Origin: JABDGM01 sp046349975
GTDB taxonomy: Bacteria > Planctomycetota > Planctomycetia > Pirellulales > Lacipirellulaceae
Assembly: GCA_046349975.1 (NCBI GenBank)
Contig: JAXMBH010000020.1
Coordinates: 1 to 64,000 of the forward strand
Direction: 5' to 3'
DNA: 64,000 nt
Part shown: piece after piece, positions 6,632 through 15,313 of the stretch
Layout: the number at the start of each line of letters is the position of its first letter
How positions within the stretch are numbered: the stretch's first letter is position 1
Made by a program: the position numbers and the translations under genes
Notes under the pieces: model-generated
Database searches by the model: none
Seen by the model: the letters and a program-made list of their open reading frames with translations, nothing else
What the model was told of the DNA's origin: nothing

Positions 6632-8695
6632 GTGCGACGAATTCTTGTTACTTCTGCTTTGCCGTACGCCAATGGCGATATCCATATTGGCCACTTGGTG
6701 GAGTACATCCAGACGGATATTTGGGTGCGGTTTCAGAATCTGATCGGCAACCGTTGTCTGTACATGTGTGCGGATGACACGCACGGCACGGCGGTGATGA
6801 TTAGCGCTCGCAAGGCGGGCGTGAGTGAGAGCGAGTTCATTGCCGGAATGCAACAGGCGCACGAGCGCGACTTCGCGGCGTTCGATATCAAGTTCGATAA
6901 TTATGGCAGTACGAACAGTGCCGAGAACCGTGAGCTGTGCGCGCGGTTTTGGACGGCGATCCGCGCGGCGGGATTGGTGCGCGAACGGGATGTGGAGCAG
7001 TTGTATGATCCCGAGGTGAAGACATTTCTGCCCGACCGGTTCGTGCGCGGGACGTGCCCGAAGTGCGGTTCGCCGGATGAGCCGGGCGACAACTGCAGCA
7101 AGTGCGGTCACCACTATAGCCCAAGCGAGCTCATCAATCCTCGGAGCACATTGAGCGGGGCGACGCCCGTGCTGCGGAATGCGCCGCATTTGTTTATCGA
7201 GCTCGAGCAGCTGCACGGGTTCCTGGAAGAGTGGACACAGAGCGGCCGGCACTTGCAGCCGGAGATTGCGAACTATTTGAAGGGGCATTTTCTCGGCGAG
7301 CCGCTGCGGGATTGGGACATCTCGCGGCCAGCGCCGTACTTCGGGTTCGAGATTCCGGATAGCCCGGGCAATTATTGGTACGTGTGGTTCGATGCGCCGA
7401 TCGGGTACATCGCGTCGACGCACGAGTGGTGCAAACGCAACGGCGAGAAGCTAGAAGATTGGTGGCAGAGCGGCGATTGCGAGGTGCATCACTTCATCGG
7501 CAAGGACATTACGTACTTCCACACGCTATTCTGGCCGGGGATGTTGAAGACGGCGGGGTTCAGCTTGCCGAGACAGGTGCACATCCACGGGTTTCTCACC
7601 GTGGATGGCGAGAAGATGTCGAAGAGCAAGGGCACGTTTGTGGCAGCGCGGACGTATGCGAAGCATCTGGACCCGAGCTACTTGCGGTATTTTTATGCGT
7701 CGAAGCTGTCGTCGCGGGTCGAGGACCTCGACTTGGCGGTTGATGAGTTTGTGGCCAAGGTGAATACCGACCTTGTAAACAAGGTCGTCAATCTGGCGAG
7801 TCGGACGGCGAAGTTCGTCGAGGCGACGGGGTTGTCGGCAAAGTATCCCGATGACGGCGGTTTATTCGCGGAAGGCGCGAAGCTTGGCGGCGAGATTCGC
7901 GAGGCGTACGAGGCTACGGATTACAGCCGAGCGTTGCGATTGATTCTGGGGCTGGCGGATCGGGCCAATCCATACGTCGAAGAACGCAAGCCGTGGGATC
8001 TGCGAAAGGACCCGGCGAAGGCCCGCGAGTTGCAGGATGTGTGCACCGTCGCGCTCAACTTGTTCCGGCAGATCGTGGTCTATTTGTCGCCGGTGTTGCC
8101 GCGGTTGGCACAGCAGACGGGTGAGCTGCTCAACGACCCGATCAAGCATTGGGAGCAATCGCAGCAGCCGCTGGTGGGAACAAAGGTCAGCAAATTTAGC
8201 CACATGCTCAAGCGTGTGGAAGAAAAGGATGTACTCGCGATGATTGAAGAGAGCAAACCCACAAGTGCTGCCTCGGCTGCCGAGGTTCTGGGGCCAGAGG
8301 CAAAGGCTGGGCAATGGAACGATGGTGGCGAGGCGCTGGCCGCGGAGCCGCTTGCGCCGGAGTGCACTATCGATGATTTTGCAAAGATCGATTTGCGCGT
8401 GGCCCGAGTGGTTCATGCGGAAGATGTGGCCGAGGCGAAGAAGCTGCTGAAGCTGACGTTGAGCCTCGGCGGCGGGACGACGCGAACGGTGTTTGCTGGC
8501 ATCAAAGAAGCTTATAAGCCCGAGCAGCTTGTGGGTAAGCTTGTGGTGTGCGTGGCGAATCTTGCCCCGCGGAAGATGAAGTTCGGGGTGAGCGAGGGGA
8601 TGGTGACGGCATCGAGTACGGAAGGCGCGCCGGCGAGCGAGGTGTTCGTGCTGACGGTGGATGAGGGGGCCGTGCCGGGGCAACGGGTGCACTAG
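6632..8695 (+). CDS. metG: Methionine--tRNA ligase
   Basis: A 687-residue cytoplasmic enzyme that charges tRNA-Met. GTG 6632 is the start because ILVTSALPYANGDIHIGH, with the HIGH signature at residues 18-21, follows at once. A zinc-binding knuckle CPKCGSPDEPGDNCSKCG lies around residues 142-160. The KMSKS loop is GEKMSKSKG near residue 328. The anticodon-binding helices follow, then a flexible linker (about 535-575) and a C-terminal EMAP/Trbp-like tRNA-binding domain starting at CTIDDFAKIDLRVARV and ending with FVLTVDEGAVPGQRVH. The length matches MetG forms that have the dimerising C-terminal domain. It appears to be transcribed alone. Confidence 0.97.
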   Translation: MRRILVTSALPYANGDIHIGHLVEYIQTDIWVRFQNLIGNRCLYMCADDTHGTAVMISARKAGVSESEFIAGMQQAHERDFAAFDIKFDNYGSTNSAENRELCARFWTAIRAAGLVRERDVEQLYDPEVKTFLPDRFVRGTCPKCGSPDEPGDNCSKCGHHYSPSELINPRSTLSGATPVLRNAPHLFIELEQLHGFLEEWTQSGRHLQPEIANYLKGHFLGEPLRDWDISRPAPYFGFEIPDSPGNYWYVWFDAPIGYIASTHEWCKRNGEKLEDWWQSGDCEVHHFIGKDITYFHTLFWPGMLKTAGFSLPRQVHIHGFLTVDGEKMSKSKGTFVAARTYAKHLDPSYLRYFYASKLSSRVEDLDLAVDEFVAKVNTDLVNKVVNLASRTAKFVEATGLSAKYPDDGGLFAEGAKLGGEIREAYEATDYSRALRLILGLADRANPYVEERKPWDLRKDPAKARELQDVCTVALNLFRQIVVYLSPVLPRLAQQTGELLNDPIKHWEQSQQPLVGTKVSKFSHMLKRVEEKDVLAMIEESKPTSAASAAEVLGPEAKAGQWNDGGEALAAEPLAPECTIDDFAKIDLRVARVVHAEDVAEAKKLLKLTLSLGGGTTRTVFAGIKEAYKPEQLVGKLVVCVANLAPRKMKFGVSEGMVTASSTEGAPASEVFVLTVDEGAVPGQRVH

Positions 8696-8788
8696 ATAGC
8701 CGATCCTTCCGGGTCGACGAATTCTCGCGAGGGACGCGAAATGCCAATTGAGAGCCAAATTGATGAAGGTCCGTTAGGCGTGGCCGAT

Positions 8789-8817
8789 TTGACATATTTA
8801 TGTCGAGGTCGTATGCT
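8789..8817 (+). promoter_or_regulatory. vapBC promoter with overlapping palindromic operator
   Basis: TTGACA (8789-8794), a 17-base spacer and TATGCT (8812-8817) make a near-consensus sigma-70 promoter. The palindrome GACATA-TT-TATGTC (8791-8804) overlaps the -35 box, a typical place for an antitoxin operator. Transcription would start at about 8824, one base before the antitoxin ATG, so the mRNA is predicted to be leaderless. Confidence 0.7.
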
Positions 8818-8824
8818 TTGATGT

Positions 8825-9082
8825 ATGAGGACCACACTGCGCCTTGATGATCGGCTGCTGGCCGACGTGAAGAAGCTCGCGATCGACACCGGCCGCACAT
8901 TTACGCAGGTCGTTGAAGACGCATTGCGAGTCGCGTTGGCGCATCGAAGTAAGCAGCGGAAACGCAAGCCGGTGAAATTGCACACCTGCGGGGGCAAGGG
9001 GCTGCAGGCTGGCGTCGATCTATCAAACAACGCTGCGTTGGCTGACTTAATGGACGAACACGATGGACTTATTGGACGTTAA
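8825..9082 (+). CDS. vapB: VapB-like ribbon-helix-helix antitoxin
   Basis: An 85-residue protein starting MRTTLRLDDRLLADVKKLA, a ribbon-helix-helix DNA-binding segment, followed by TGRTFTQVVEDALRVALAHR. The C-terminal part (LADLMDEHDGLIGR) would bind and mask the toxin. It overlaps the downstream PIN toxin gene by 20 bases, so the two are translationally coupled. Autoregulation through the palindrome in the promoter is expected from the family. No ribosome site is visible, in agreement with a leaderless start. Confidence 0.85.
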   Translation: MRTTLRLDDRLLADVKKLAIDTGRTFTQVVEDALRVALAHRSKQRKRKPVKLHTCGGKGLQAGVDLSNNAALADLMDEHDGLIGR

Positions 9083-9494
9083 CGTCCTTGTGAATGCCTA
9101 TCGACGCGATGCGCCGCGGCATCGCGAATTCAAGGACTATCTACAATCGCTGGTCGACGGCGATGAGCCGTTTGCAATTCCGGCAGTCGTTTTCAGCGGG
9201 TTCTTTGGCATCGTTACGCACTCCCGAATCTTCACTCCGCCGAGCACGTTTTCGGATGCATTGTTATTTGCCCAGCAGCTTAAAGACCAGTTGCACTGTT
9301 TGGTCTTGGTGCCGGGCGAAAGCCACTGGGACGTTTTCACTAACCTATGCGTGAAGGGCGCGGCACGCGGCGGGCTCGTCAGCGATGCATATCTCGCCGC
9401 GATGGCGATTGAAGTTGGAGCTGAACTGGTGACGGATAACCGTGGATTTGGCCGATGGCCTGGCCTGCGATGGCGTCATCCGATCGACGATTAA
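9063..9494 (+). CDS. vapC: VapC-like PIN-domain ribonuclease toxin
   Basis: A 143-residue PIN-domain protein. The acidic metal site can be followed: Asp in MDLLDVNVLVNAYRRD (residue 5), Asp in LVSDAYLAAMAIE (about 107) and Asp in LVTDNRGFGRW (about 125); the usual middle Glu/Asp is less clear. VapC toxins cleave tRNA or rRNA in the cytoplasm and are held inactive by VapB. The start overlaps the antitoxin gene, and the stop codon overlaps the end of the convergent DUF2237 gene by 4 bases. Confidence 0.87.
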   Translation: MDLLDVNVLVNAYRRDAPRHREFKDYLQSLVDGDEPFAIPAVVFSGFFGIVTHSRIFTPPSTFSDALLFAQQLKDQLHCLVLVPGESHWDVFTNLCVKGAARGGLVSDAYLAAMAIEVGAELVTDNRGFGRWPGLRWRHPIDD

Positions 9495-9895
9495 CGATCG
9501 ACAGCGTGCGCCTTAAGGTCGTCTAAATCGCAATAAGCCAGCGCCGCTTCATGCGTGGCAGCGAGGACGACTTTGGGGGCGTAGCCGGCGTCGAGAGCTT
9601 CTTGCCAGCGCGGGGCACAGAGGCACCAGCGGTCGCCGGGCTGAAGGCCGGGAAAGCCCCATTGTAGGTTGGGAGTCGAGAGGTCGTTGCCGGCCGACTT
9701 CGAGAACGCCAGAAATTCGGCGGTCATAACGACGCACACGGTGTGGCTGCCGACGTCTTCGGGGCTGGTGTTGCAGCAGCCATCGCGGAAGAAGCCGGTC
9801 ATCGGCGACGTGCAGCAGGTGGCGAGGCTGCCGCCAAGCACGTTCTTAGCTTGCGGGGCACGGGAAACTCCGTTCGTCGACGCGATGCGGATCAT
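9491..9895 (-). CDS. DUF2237 family protein
   Basis: A 134-residue protein that matches DUF2237 along its length: NVLGGSLATCCTSPMTGFFRDG, CCNTSPEDVGSHTVC, TAEFLAFSKSAGNDLSTP, GFPGLQPGDRWCLCAPRWQEA and ATHEAALAYCDLDDLKAHA. The family is small, cysteine-rich and of unknown function; the conserved cysteines suggest metal or redox chemistry but this is not shown. No signal peptide is seen. It is convergent with vapC and divergent from the DUF1549 gene. Confidence 0.9.
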   Translation of the reverse strand: MIRIASTNGVSRAPQAKNVLGGSLATCCTSPMTGFFRDGCCNTSPEDVGSHTVCVVMTAEFLAFSKSAGNDLSTPNLQWGFPGLQPGDRWCLCAPRWQEALDAGYAPKVVLAATHEAALAYCDLDDLKAHAVDR

Positions 9896-10061
9896 GGCGG
9901 CTCTTCAGTCCTTTGGGTATTTGAATTTTGCGGATGCCCGCCCAGCGGTAAGGTCGGCGGAACCACGACGGGGGGACGGGGTTTAGCTACAAAGTGGCGG
10001 AATGTGGTATCTTCCAATTGTCGGCCGCTCGGTATTGTAGGCAAATTCCAGGGTGAACGCG

Positions 10062-11717
10062 ATGAGCCAGCTTTCCGGCGTAAGGTGGGTGTGCTGGGTG
10101 TTGCTGACCGGTGTTGGTATCTCCGCTACTACGGCTTGGGGAGCAAAGCCGGGCAGCGAGGAGACCGCGCGGGAGGTGGATCGACTGCTGGCGGAGGAGG
10201 TTTTTCAGCCAGATACGAAGCTCGCTCCGCATGTGGACGACGCGGCATTCTTGCGGCGGGTGTGGCTGGATCTGGTGGGCGATATACCAACGCCAGAACA
10301 TATCACGGCCTACGTGCTCGATCCGGCTGCCGACAAGCGGGCGAAAGTCGTCGACGAGTTACTCGCCAATCCGCAGTACGGCCAGAATTGGGCACGCTAC
10401 TGGCGCGACGTGGTTCTGGCGCGGAAGATCGAAGACCGGGCGATGATCGTGGCCAATCCGCTGGTGACGAAACTGACCGATTCATTCAACGAGAACAAGT
10501 CGTGGGCGAAGATTGCGACGGAGTTCATCACGGCGACGGGTAACGTTCGCGAAAACGGGGCGACGGCGATTGAGCTGGCGCAGGATGGCCGCACGGAAGA
10601 AACGACGGCAGAGGTATCGCGGATTTTTTTGGGCATTCAGATTCAATGCGCGCAGTGCCACGACCACAAGACGGACCGCTGGAAGCGGGAGCAATTTCAC
10701 GAATTCGCCGCGTTCTTTCCGCGTGTTGCGGTGCGGCCGATTCAGTCGCCAGTGGAACGCAGTTTTGAAGTGATCTCGGATGATCGCCCGGATTTGGGCC
10801 GGAAGCTACCAGCCGATGCGCAGGGCCGCCGTGGCCGCGGCGAACATTACATGCCCGACTTGCAGGATCCGACTGCGGAGGGCACGAAGATGCAGCCGAA
10901 GTATTTTTTGACGTCGGCGAAGTTGCCGTTCGGTTCGACGGATGCCGAGCGGCGCGGGATGGCTGCGAAGGTCATCACGCACAGCCCGTGGTTTGCAACG
11001 GCGTTTGTGAACCGGATTTGGGGCGAGCTGGTGGGCGAGGGATTTTATGAAGGAATTGATGACATTGGTCCCGATCGGGCGCCCTCGGCGCCGAAAACCG
11101 TGGAGCTACTGAGCCGTGGGTTTGTGGCGAGCGGCTACGACGTGAAATGGCTGTTCCGCACGATCTGTGCGACGGAGGCTTACCAGCGCGAAAGTCGGCC
11201 GCGGCGCGAGGTGACTGGGACGCCATTCGTGGCGACGGTGGCTCAGCCTCTGCGAAGCGATCAGTTGTTCAATGCGATACTTACGGCGCTCGATCTGTCC
11301 GAGCCGGAGTCGCAGGTCAACCGGCGGGGAAAGCCGGCGGAGATGAAGGCCGCATATGGTTCAAATGCGACTGCGCGCGCCGGGTTTGAAGTGGCGTTTG
11401 GATATGATCCGAGCGATCCGCGAGAGACGGTTAACGCGTCGATTCCGCAGGCGCTGGCGATGATGAACGGCGTACGGATTAACGTGGCCGTGCGAGCCGT
11501 GAAGAACGATACGATGCTTGGTCGCTTGCTTGCTAACACGAAGGACAATTCGGCTGTGGTCGACGAGTTGTATCTGCGAACGTTATCTCGCGAGCCGACG
11601 GAGAAGGAACGAGGGGCAGCTCTCGAGTTCTGCAAGGATGCGACAAATCGGTCGGCGGTGTTTGAGGATCTGTTGTGGGCGCTTGTGAATTCGTCGGAGT
11701 TTTCGCATCGGCGGTAG
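10062..11717 (+). CDS. DUF1549 (DUF1553-like C-terminus) secreted protein with CxxCH
   Basis: A 551-residue planctomycete-type exported protein. ATG 10062 is preferred over GTG 10053 because AGGG then has a normal spacing. A signal peptide covers about residues 1-28. DAAFLRRVWLDLVGDIPT and YGQNWARYWRDVVLARK are DUF1549 hallmarks; CAQCHDHKTDRWK (near residue 200) is the heme-c-like or metal-binding CxxCH seen in these families. The C-terminal half (FVNRIWGELVGEGF, SRGFVASGYDVKWLFRTI, YLRTLSREPTEKE) resembles DUF1553. It is shorter than the usual 700-1000 residues. It precedes a DUF1501 gene, the standard pairing in this phylum; the joint function is unknown. Confidence 0.9.
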   Translation: MSQLSGVRWVCWVLLTGVGISATTAWGAKPGSEETAREVDRLLAEEVFQPDTKLAPHVDDAAFLRRVWLDLVGDIPTPEHITAYVLDPAADKRAKVVDELLANPQYGQNWARYWRDVVLARKIEDRAMIVANPLVTKLTDSFNENKSWAKIATEFITATGNVRENGATAIELAQDGRTEETTAEVSRIFLGIQIQCAQCHDHKTDRWKREQFHEFAAFFPRVAVRPIQSPVERSFEVISDDRPDLGRKLPADAQGRRGRGEHYMPDLQDPTAEGTKMQPKYFLTSAKLPFGSTDAERRGMAAKVITHSPWFATAFVNRIWGELVGEGFYEGIDDIGPDRAPSAPKTVELLSRGFVASGYDVKWLFRTICATEAYQRESRPRREVTGTPFVATVAQPLRSDQLFNAILTALDLSEPESQVNRRGKPAEMKAAYGSNATARAGFEVAFGYDPSDPRETVNASIPQALAMMNGVRINVAVRAVKNDTMLGRLLANTKDNSAVVDELYLRTLSREPTEKERGAALEFCKDATNRSAVFEDLLWALVNSSEFSHRR

Positions 11718-11904
11718 AGGGATTTTACCACAGAGGGGGAATTTGTCATTGCAAATTTGTAATTCGTCATTGGTCATTTCAAAACGCTCAGTCGCGAATT
11801 GACACCTTCCGAAATGGCCAATTTCAAATGGCAAATTACCAATTACAAATCGTCTTCCTCCGTATACTCTGTGTCCTCTGTGGTGAACAAATAGGAACGT
11901 AAAG
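11718..11904. repeat. AT-rich interspersed repeat between DUF1549 and DUF1501 genes
   Basis: This spacer starts with TTTACCACAGAGG and ends with CTGTGTCCTCTGTGGTGAA, so its borders form an inverted repeat around CCACAGAG. Inside, the AT-rich arms CAAATTTGTAATTCGTCATTG and GGCAAATTACCAATTACAAAT are also related as inverted, degenerate copies. Base composition is clearly lower in GC than the flanking genes. It looks like a small non-autonomous repeat element. Confidence 0.6.
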
Positions 11905-13206
11905 ATGAACCTTCGGCTGCAGCGGCATGTTCTGGCTCGGACGAATCGCGATGGCGTGGTGCATCGGCGGGATTTTTTGCGAGTTGCGGCGGCTGCCGGT
12001 GCGGCAGCGGGACTGGTGAGTTGGACCGATGCCATCTGTCTTTCGGCCGACGATTTGCGGAAACGCGGAATGGCATGCATTCTGTTGTGGATGGGCGGCG
12101 GGCCGAGTCAATTCGAAACGTTTAGCCCGAAGCCTGGCCACGAGAATGGTGGCGAGACGAAAGCGATATCAACCGCAGTCAGCGGCATTCAGATCGCCGA
12201 GAGCTTGCCAAAGTGCGCTGGCGTGATGAAGGACCTCGCGATTATTCGCTCCATGACGAGCAAGGAAGGCAGTCATCCGCGGGCGACGTTCTTATTGCAT
12301 CACGGCTACTTGCCGATGGGCGGCGTGAAGTATCCGACGCTCGGAGCGCATGTGGCTCAGCAGATTGGAACGCCCGGCTTCGATATTCCCAGTTTCGTGC
12401 GTATTGGCGGCAAGGGGGTTGACGCGGGAAACGGCGGTTTCCTAGGCGTGGATTATGACCCGTTCATTCTGCTGAATCCGGAATCGAAACCCGAGAATAC
12501 GACGCCAGCAACGAAAGCCGATCGCACGGCACGGCGGCTCGAGATGCTCAAGGCGGTCGAGGCCGACTTTGGAGCGGTCGAGGGCGCCGATTTGGTGGCC
12601 GACCACCAGAAACTCATCGGCAAGTCGTCGACGATGATTCAGAGCCCGCGGATGGCGGCGTTCGACTTAAGCCAGGAATCGGACCAGATGCGCGACGCGT
12701 ACGGTCGCACGAAGTTTGGAGCCGGCTGCTTGCTGGCGCGGCGGTTGGTAGAATCGGGTGTCACATTCGTCGAGGTGAATCAGGAAGGATGGGACACGCA
12801 CGACGACAATTTCAATCGCGTGGCAAGCAATAACGGCATTATCGACCAGCCGATGGCTCAGCTTGTGACCGATCTCAAGCAGCGGGGCATGCTGGAGCGG
12901 ACGCTCGTCATTTGGATGGGCGAGTTTGGCCGAACCCCGCGGATTAACCCGCGGGCCGGGCGTGATCATTATCCGCGGGCGTTCAATGTGGCGCTTGCCG
13001 GCGGCGGCATTCGCGGCGGGCAGGTTATCGGCGAGACGGACGCGGGTGGCATCGATGTAACGTCGCGGCCGGTCACGGTGAATGATCTCTTCCGCACGAT
13101 CTACACGACGCTGGGCATCGATGCCGACCACGAGAACATGAGCCGCATCGGCCGGCCGATCAAACTAATCGACGGTGGTGAAGTGGTTCGCGAGCTGGTG
13201 GGTTGA
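11905..13206 (+). CDS. Tat-exported DUF1501 family protein
   Basis: A 433-residue protein. VVHRRDFLRVAAAAGAAAG (about residues 18-36) is a twin-arginine signal with the RRDFL core. The mature part is typical DUF1501, an alkaline-phosphatase/sulfatase-related fold: LLWMGGGPSQFETFSPKPG, SMTSKEGSHPRATFLLHHG, NQEGWDTHDDNF, WMGEFGRTPRINPRAGRDH and NVALAGGGIRGGQVIGETD. It follows the DUF1549 gene and is expected to work with it. Folding before export by Tat suggests a cofactor or metal. The biochemical activity is not known. Confidence 0.93.
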   Translation: MNLRLQRHVLARTNRDGVVHRRDFLRVAAAAGAAAGLVSWTDAICLSADDLRKRGMACILLWMGGGPSQFETFSPKPGHENGGETKAISTAVSGIQIAESLPKCAGVMKDLAIIRSMTSKEGSHPRATFLLHHGYLPMGGVKYPTLGAHVAQQIGTPGFDIPSFVRIGGKGVDAGNGGFLGVDYDPFILLNPESKPENTTPATKADRTARRLEMLKAVEADFGAVEGADLVADHQKLIGKSSTMIQSPRMAAFDLSQESDQMRDAYGRTKFGAGCLLARRLVESGVTFVEVNQEGWDTHDDNFNRVASNNGIIDQPMAQLVTDLKQRGMLERTLVIWMGEFGRTPRINPRAGRDHYPRAFNVALAGGGIRGGQVIGETDAGGIDVTSRPVTVNDLFRTIYTTLGIDADHENMSRIGRPIKLIDGGEVVRELVG

Positions 13207-13320
13207 TCGAAATGTCGCTCGCAGATATACCTCAGCACAGGCGCAGAGTCGCCAAGCAATTGCCTGGCGGCGTCGCGACGTTGCGCGATAGCTGTTCTTT
13301 ACCGCGAGGTTGGCGGCGAG

Positions 13321-13836
13321 ATGTCTATTCTTTGGGACTGGCACCCGTTTTGGAATGATCTGGTTCGAATAGCTGCGGCGGCTGTGCTGGGTGGCGCCAT
13401 TGGACTGGAACGGGAGTGGAAAGGTCACTGGGCCGGGCTGCGGACGCACATGATGGTCGCGATTGGCTGCGCGATCTTCATACTGGCGGGTTTATCCGTC
13501 CAGGGATCGAGCCCTGAGGCGGCCGTTTCGCGGGTGATTCAAGGCATCACGGCGGGCATCGGGTTTCTTGGCGCGGGCACGATTCTGAAGCTTGATCAAA
13601 AGCGCGAGATCAAAGGGCTCACCACGGCCAGTTCGATTTGGTTGGCGGCGGCATTGGGAACGTCGGCGGGATTGGGCGAGTATGCGCTCGCGATGTCGGC
13701 GGCCATTGCTTCGCTGTTCGTGCTCGGCGTCCTCGGGCCCATCGAGAAACGAATTGACGATTGGCACAAGACGCGGCAGCATATCCGCCTGCCGGATGAG
13801 ACGGATTCGAATGGTTCGTCAGGCGAACTTCGATAG
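13321..13836 (+). CDS. MgtC/SapB family inner-membrane protein
   Basis: A 171-residue membrane protein with four to five hydrophobic helices. GGAIGLEREWKGHWAGLRTHMMVAIGC, GFLGAGTILK and GLTTASSIWLAAALG are the MgtC/SapB hallmarks. Relatives affect growth at low magnesium and membrane potential, in some cases by acting on the F1Fo ATPase. The last 30 residues form a charged cytoplasmic tail (RIDDWHKTRQH). The gene is transcribed alone, between the DUF1501 gene and a convergent hypothetical gene. Confidence 0.9.
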   Translation: MSILWDWHPFWNDLVRIAAAAVLGGAIGLEREWKGHWAGLRTHMMVAIGCAIFILAGLSVQGSSPEAAVSRVIQGITAGIGFLGAGTILKLDQKREIKGLTTASSIWLAAALGTSAGLGEYALAMSAAIASLFVLGVLGPIEKRIDDWHKTRQHIRLPDETDSNGSSGELR

Positions 13837-13867
13837 GGCGAAGAGGCCGGGATTGAACCAAGGTTTG

Positions 13868-15193
13868 TTACGGCAGTTCGATGTCGTCTAACTGGTATTC
13901 AACCGGCAGGTCGACGATTGCTGCCGGTGTTTCGTAGACCCAGGTGAGGCCGTCGAGGCTTTCGACGTCGAACACATAGGCCACGCCGACTTCATTCTGC
14001 GATTGGTTCGTTGTTTCGAAGCCGGCGGTTTCGATGCGTTTGCGGTCTTTATCGACCAAGTACGAAAGGTTCTGAAGAATCCAATTTTGGTGCGCTTGAA
14101 GTGTGCTATTCGATTCATCGAGGCCGAATCGCATATGGACTTCCCATACGGCATTATTCTTGCGGACGGCATCGAGGGTCACTTTCACGCCGCCGAGTTG
14201 TTGCGTTTTGCCAGCGGCTTTGGCGAGATTTTCGAATTGAAACTTCGCCTGGCGACCGGGCACGAGGGCATGAAGTTTGCCGTGTAGCTTGGTTATTTTT
14301 TTGGCGTCGCGACCCGGCAGTGAGAAGGGCAGAATTAATTCGGCCGCTTGCGTGCCGCGGGAGACATCGACATCTGGCATATCCTCGCGCTGGCTGATAG
14401 CGAGTTTGGCGCCGGTATCGGTCGTGGCTTCAACATCAGCGGCGGCTTGCATAATGGCGATGGGTCGCAGGCGCGGCTCCCAGGCGATTTCCAGGTGCAG
14501 GCGAAGCGCTGTTTGACCGGGTTGGCGAAGGCTGCGTTCGCTGTGGATCTCCACTGGTTCGAAACGGAACGGGCCCGCATACGTCGCCCGGCCGGTGCGC
14601 GGCAGGTCGGAGCTACTGCGGCCGAGGATCGACAGCGCATCCTCGCCTCCGTAGAGGTTGAGGCCGACTTGCGCCTGGTCGAGAATGCCATCGATCGCTG
14701 GCCAGAATGGTTCGTCGACGAGTTCAATCGTTAGCATGGGGTCTTTCTGGCCGGGTTGCTGTTCATCCCGATTGTCGACGAACTTGTTGCCAGTTTGTTT
14801 CTCGATCTCCTTGAGGACGTCGGCGAGTGACATCGAATCTGCCGAAAGCGTGATCGTGGTTTCTTTAATGGCTGATTTCGACACGCGGTCTTCAACTTGC
14901 TTACGAATGCGCGCGAGGCGATCGCGGAGCGCGAGCGGCATTTGATCGTTGTCGCGCGGCAACCGCGCCAGGAACTCGTCGGCTTGCGCGGTTGTTGTGC
15001 CGGCGAGTTCCAGCAGAGTCTTTTCGGCCGCATCGCGTGTTGCGGCTGCATCGGCATTCAGCTCGTGTATCAGCTTGTCAATTTGCTGGTTGAGCTGCTG
15101 GCTATTGTCGGGCGTCTTCGCAGGCGCGTCGGCAGCGCCTGCCGCCACAGGAATAATGCACGCTACGAACGCCGTGAGAAGTGCCGATTTCAT
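13868..15193 (-). CDS. Secreted hypothetical protein (planctomycete type)
   Basis: A 441-residue protein with a clear signal peptide (MKSALLTAFVACIIPVAAGA). Residues 30-115 are a helical Gln/Asp/Ala-rich segment of the kind seen in HEAT-like planctomycete proteins. SLADVLKEIEKQTGNKF (about 125-141) resembles the secretin/TonB short-domain pattern. The C-terminal half is beta-rich and ends DLPVEYQLDDIELP. No enzyme motif was found and I do not recognise a named family. It would be periplasmic. It is divergent from the DUF1570 gene, with a shared 120-base promoter region. Confidence 0.7.
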   Translation of the reverse strand: MKSALLTAFVACIIPVAAGAADAPAKTPDNSQQLNQQIDKLIHELNADAAATRDAAEKTLLELAGTTTAQADEFLARLPRDNDQMPLALRDRLARIRKQVEDRVSKSAIKETTITLSADSMSLADVLKEIEKQTGNKFVDNRDEQQPGQKDPMLTIELVDEPFWPAIDGILDQAQVGLNLYGGEDALSILGRSSSDLPRTGRATYAGPFRFEPVEIHSERSLRQPGQTALRLHLEIAWEPRLRPIAIMQAAADVEATTDTGAKLAISQREDMPDVDVSRGTQAAELILPFSLPGRDAKKITKLHGKLHALVPGRQAKFQFENLAKAAGKTQQLGGVKVTLDAVRKNNAVWEVHMRFGLDESNSTLQAHQNWILQNLSYLVDKDRKRIETAGFETTNQSQNEVGVAYVFDVESLDGLTWVYETPAAIVDLPVEYQLDDIELP

Positions 15194-15313
15194 CGCTCGC
15201 GCCCTTTCGAAGTCCTGTCATTTTATCGTGAGCTAAGCTTGTAAAGTAGCTATTTCTGTTTGCCGGACAAGTTTTTGGCTGACAGTGCATTCGTTCGGTC
15301 GAGGGCTTGGGTG

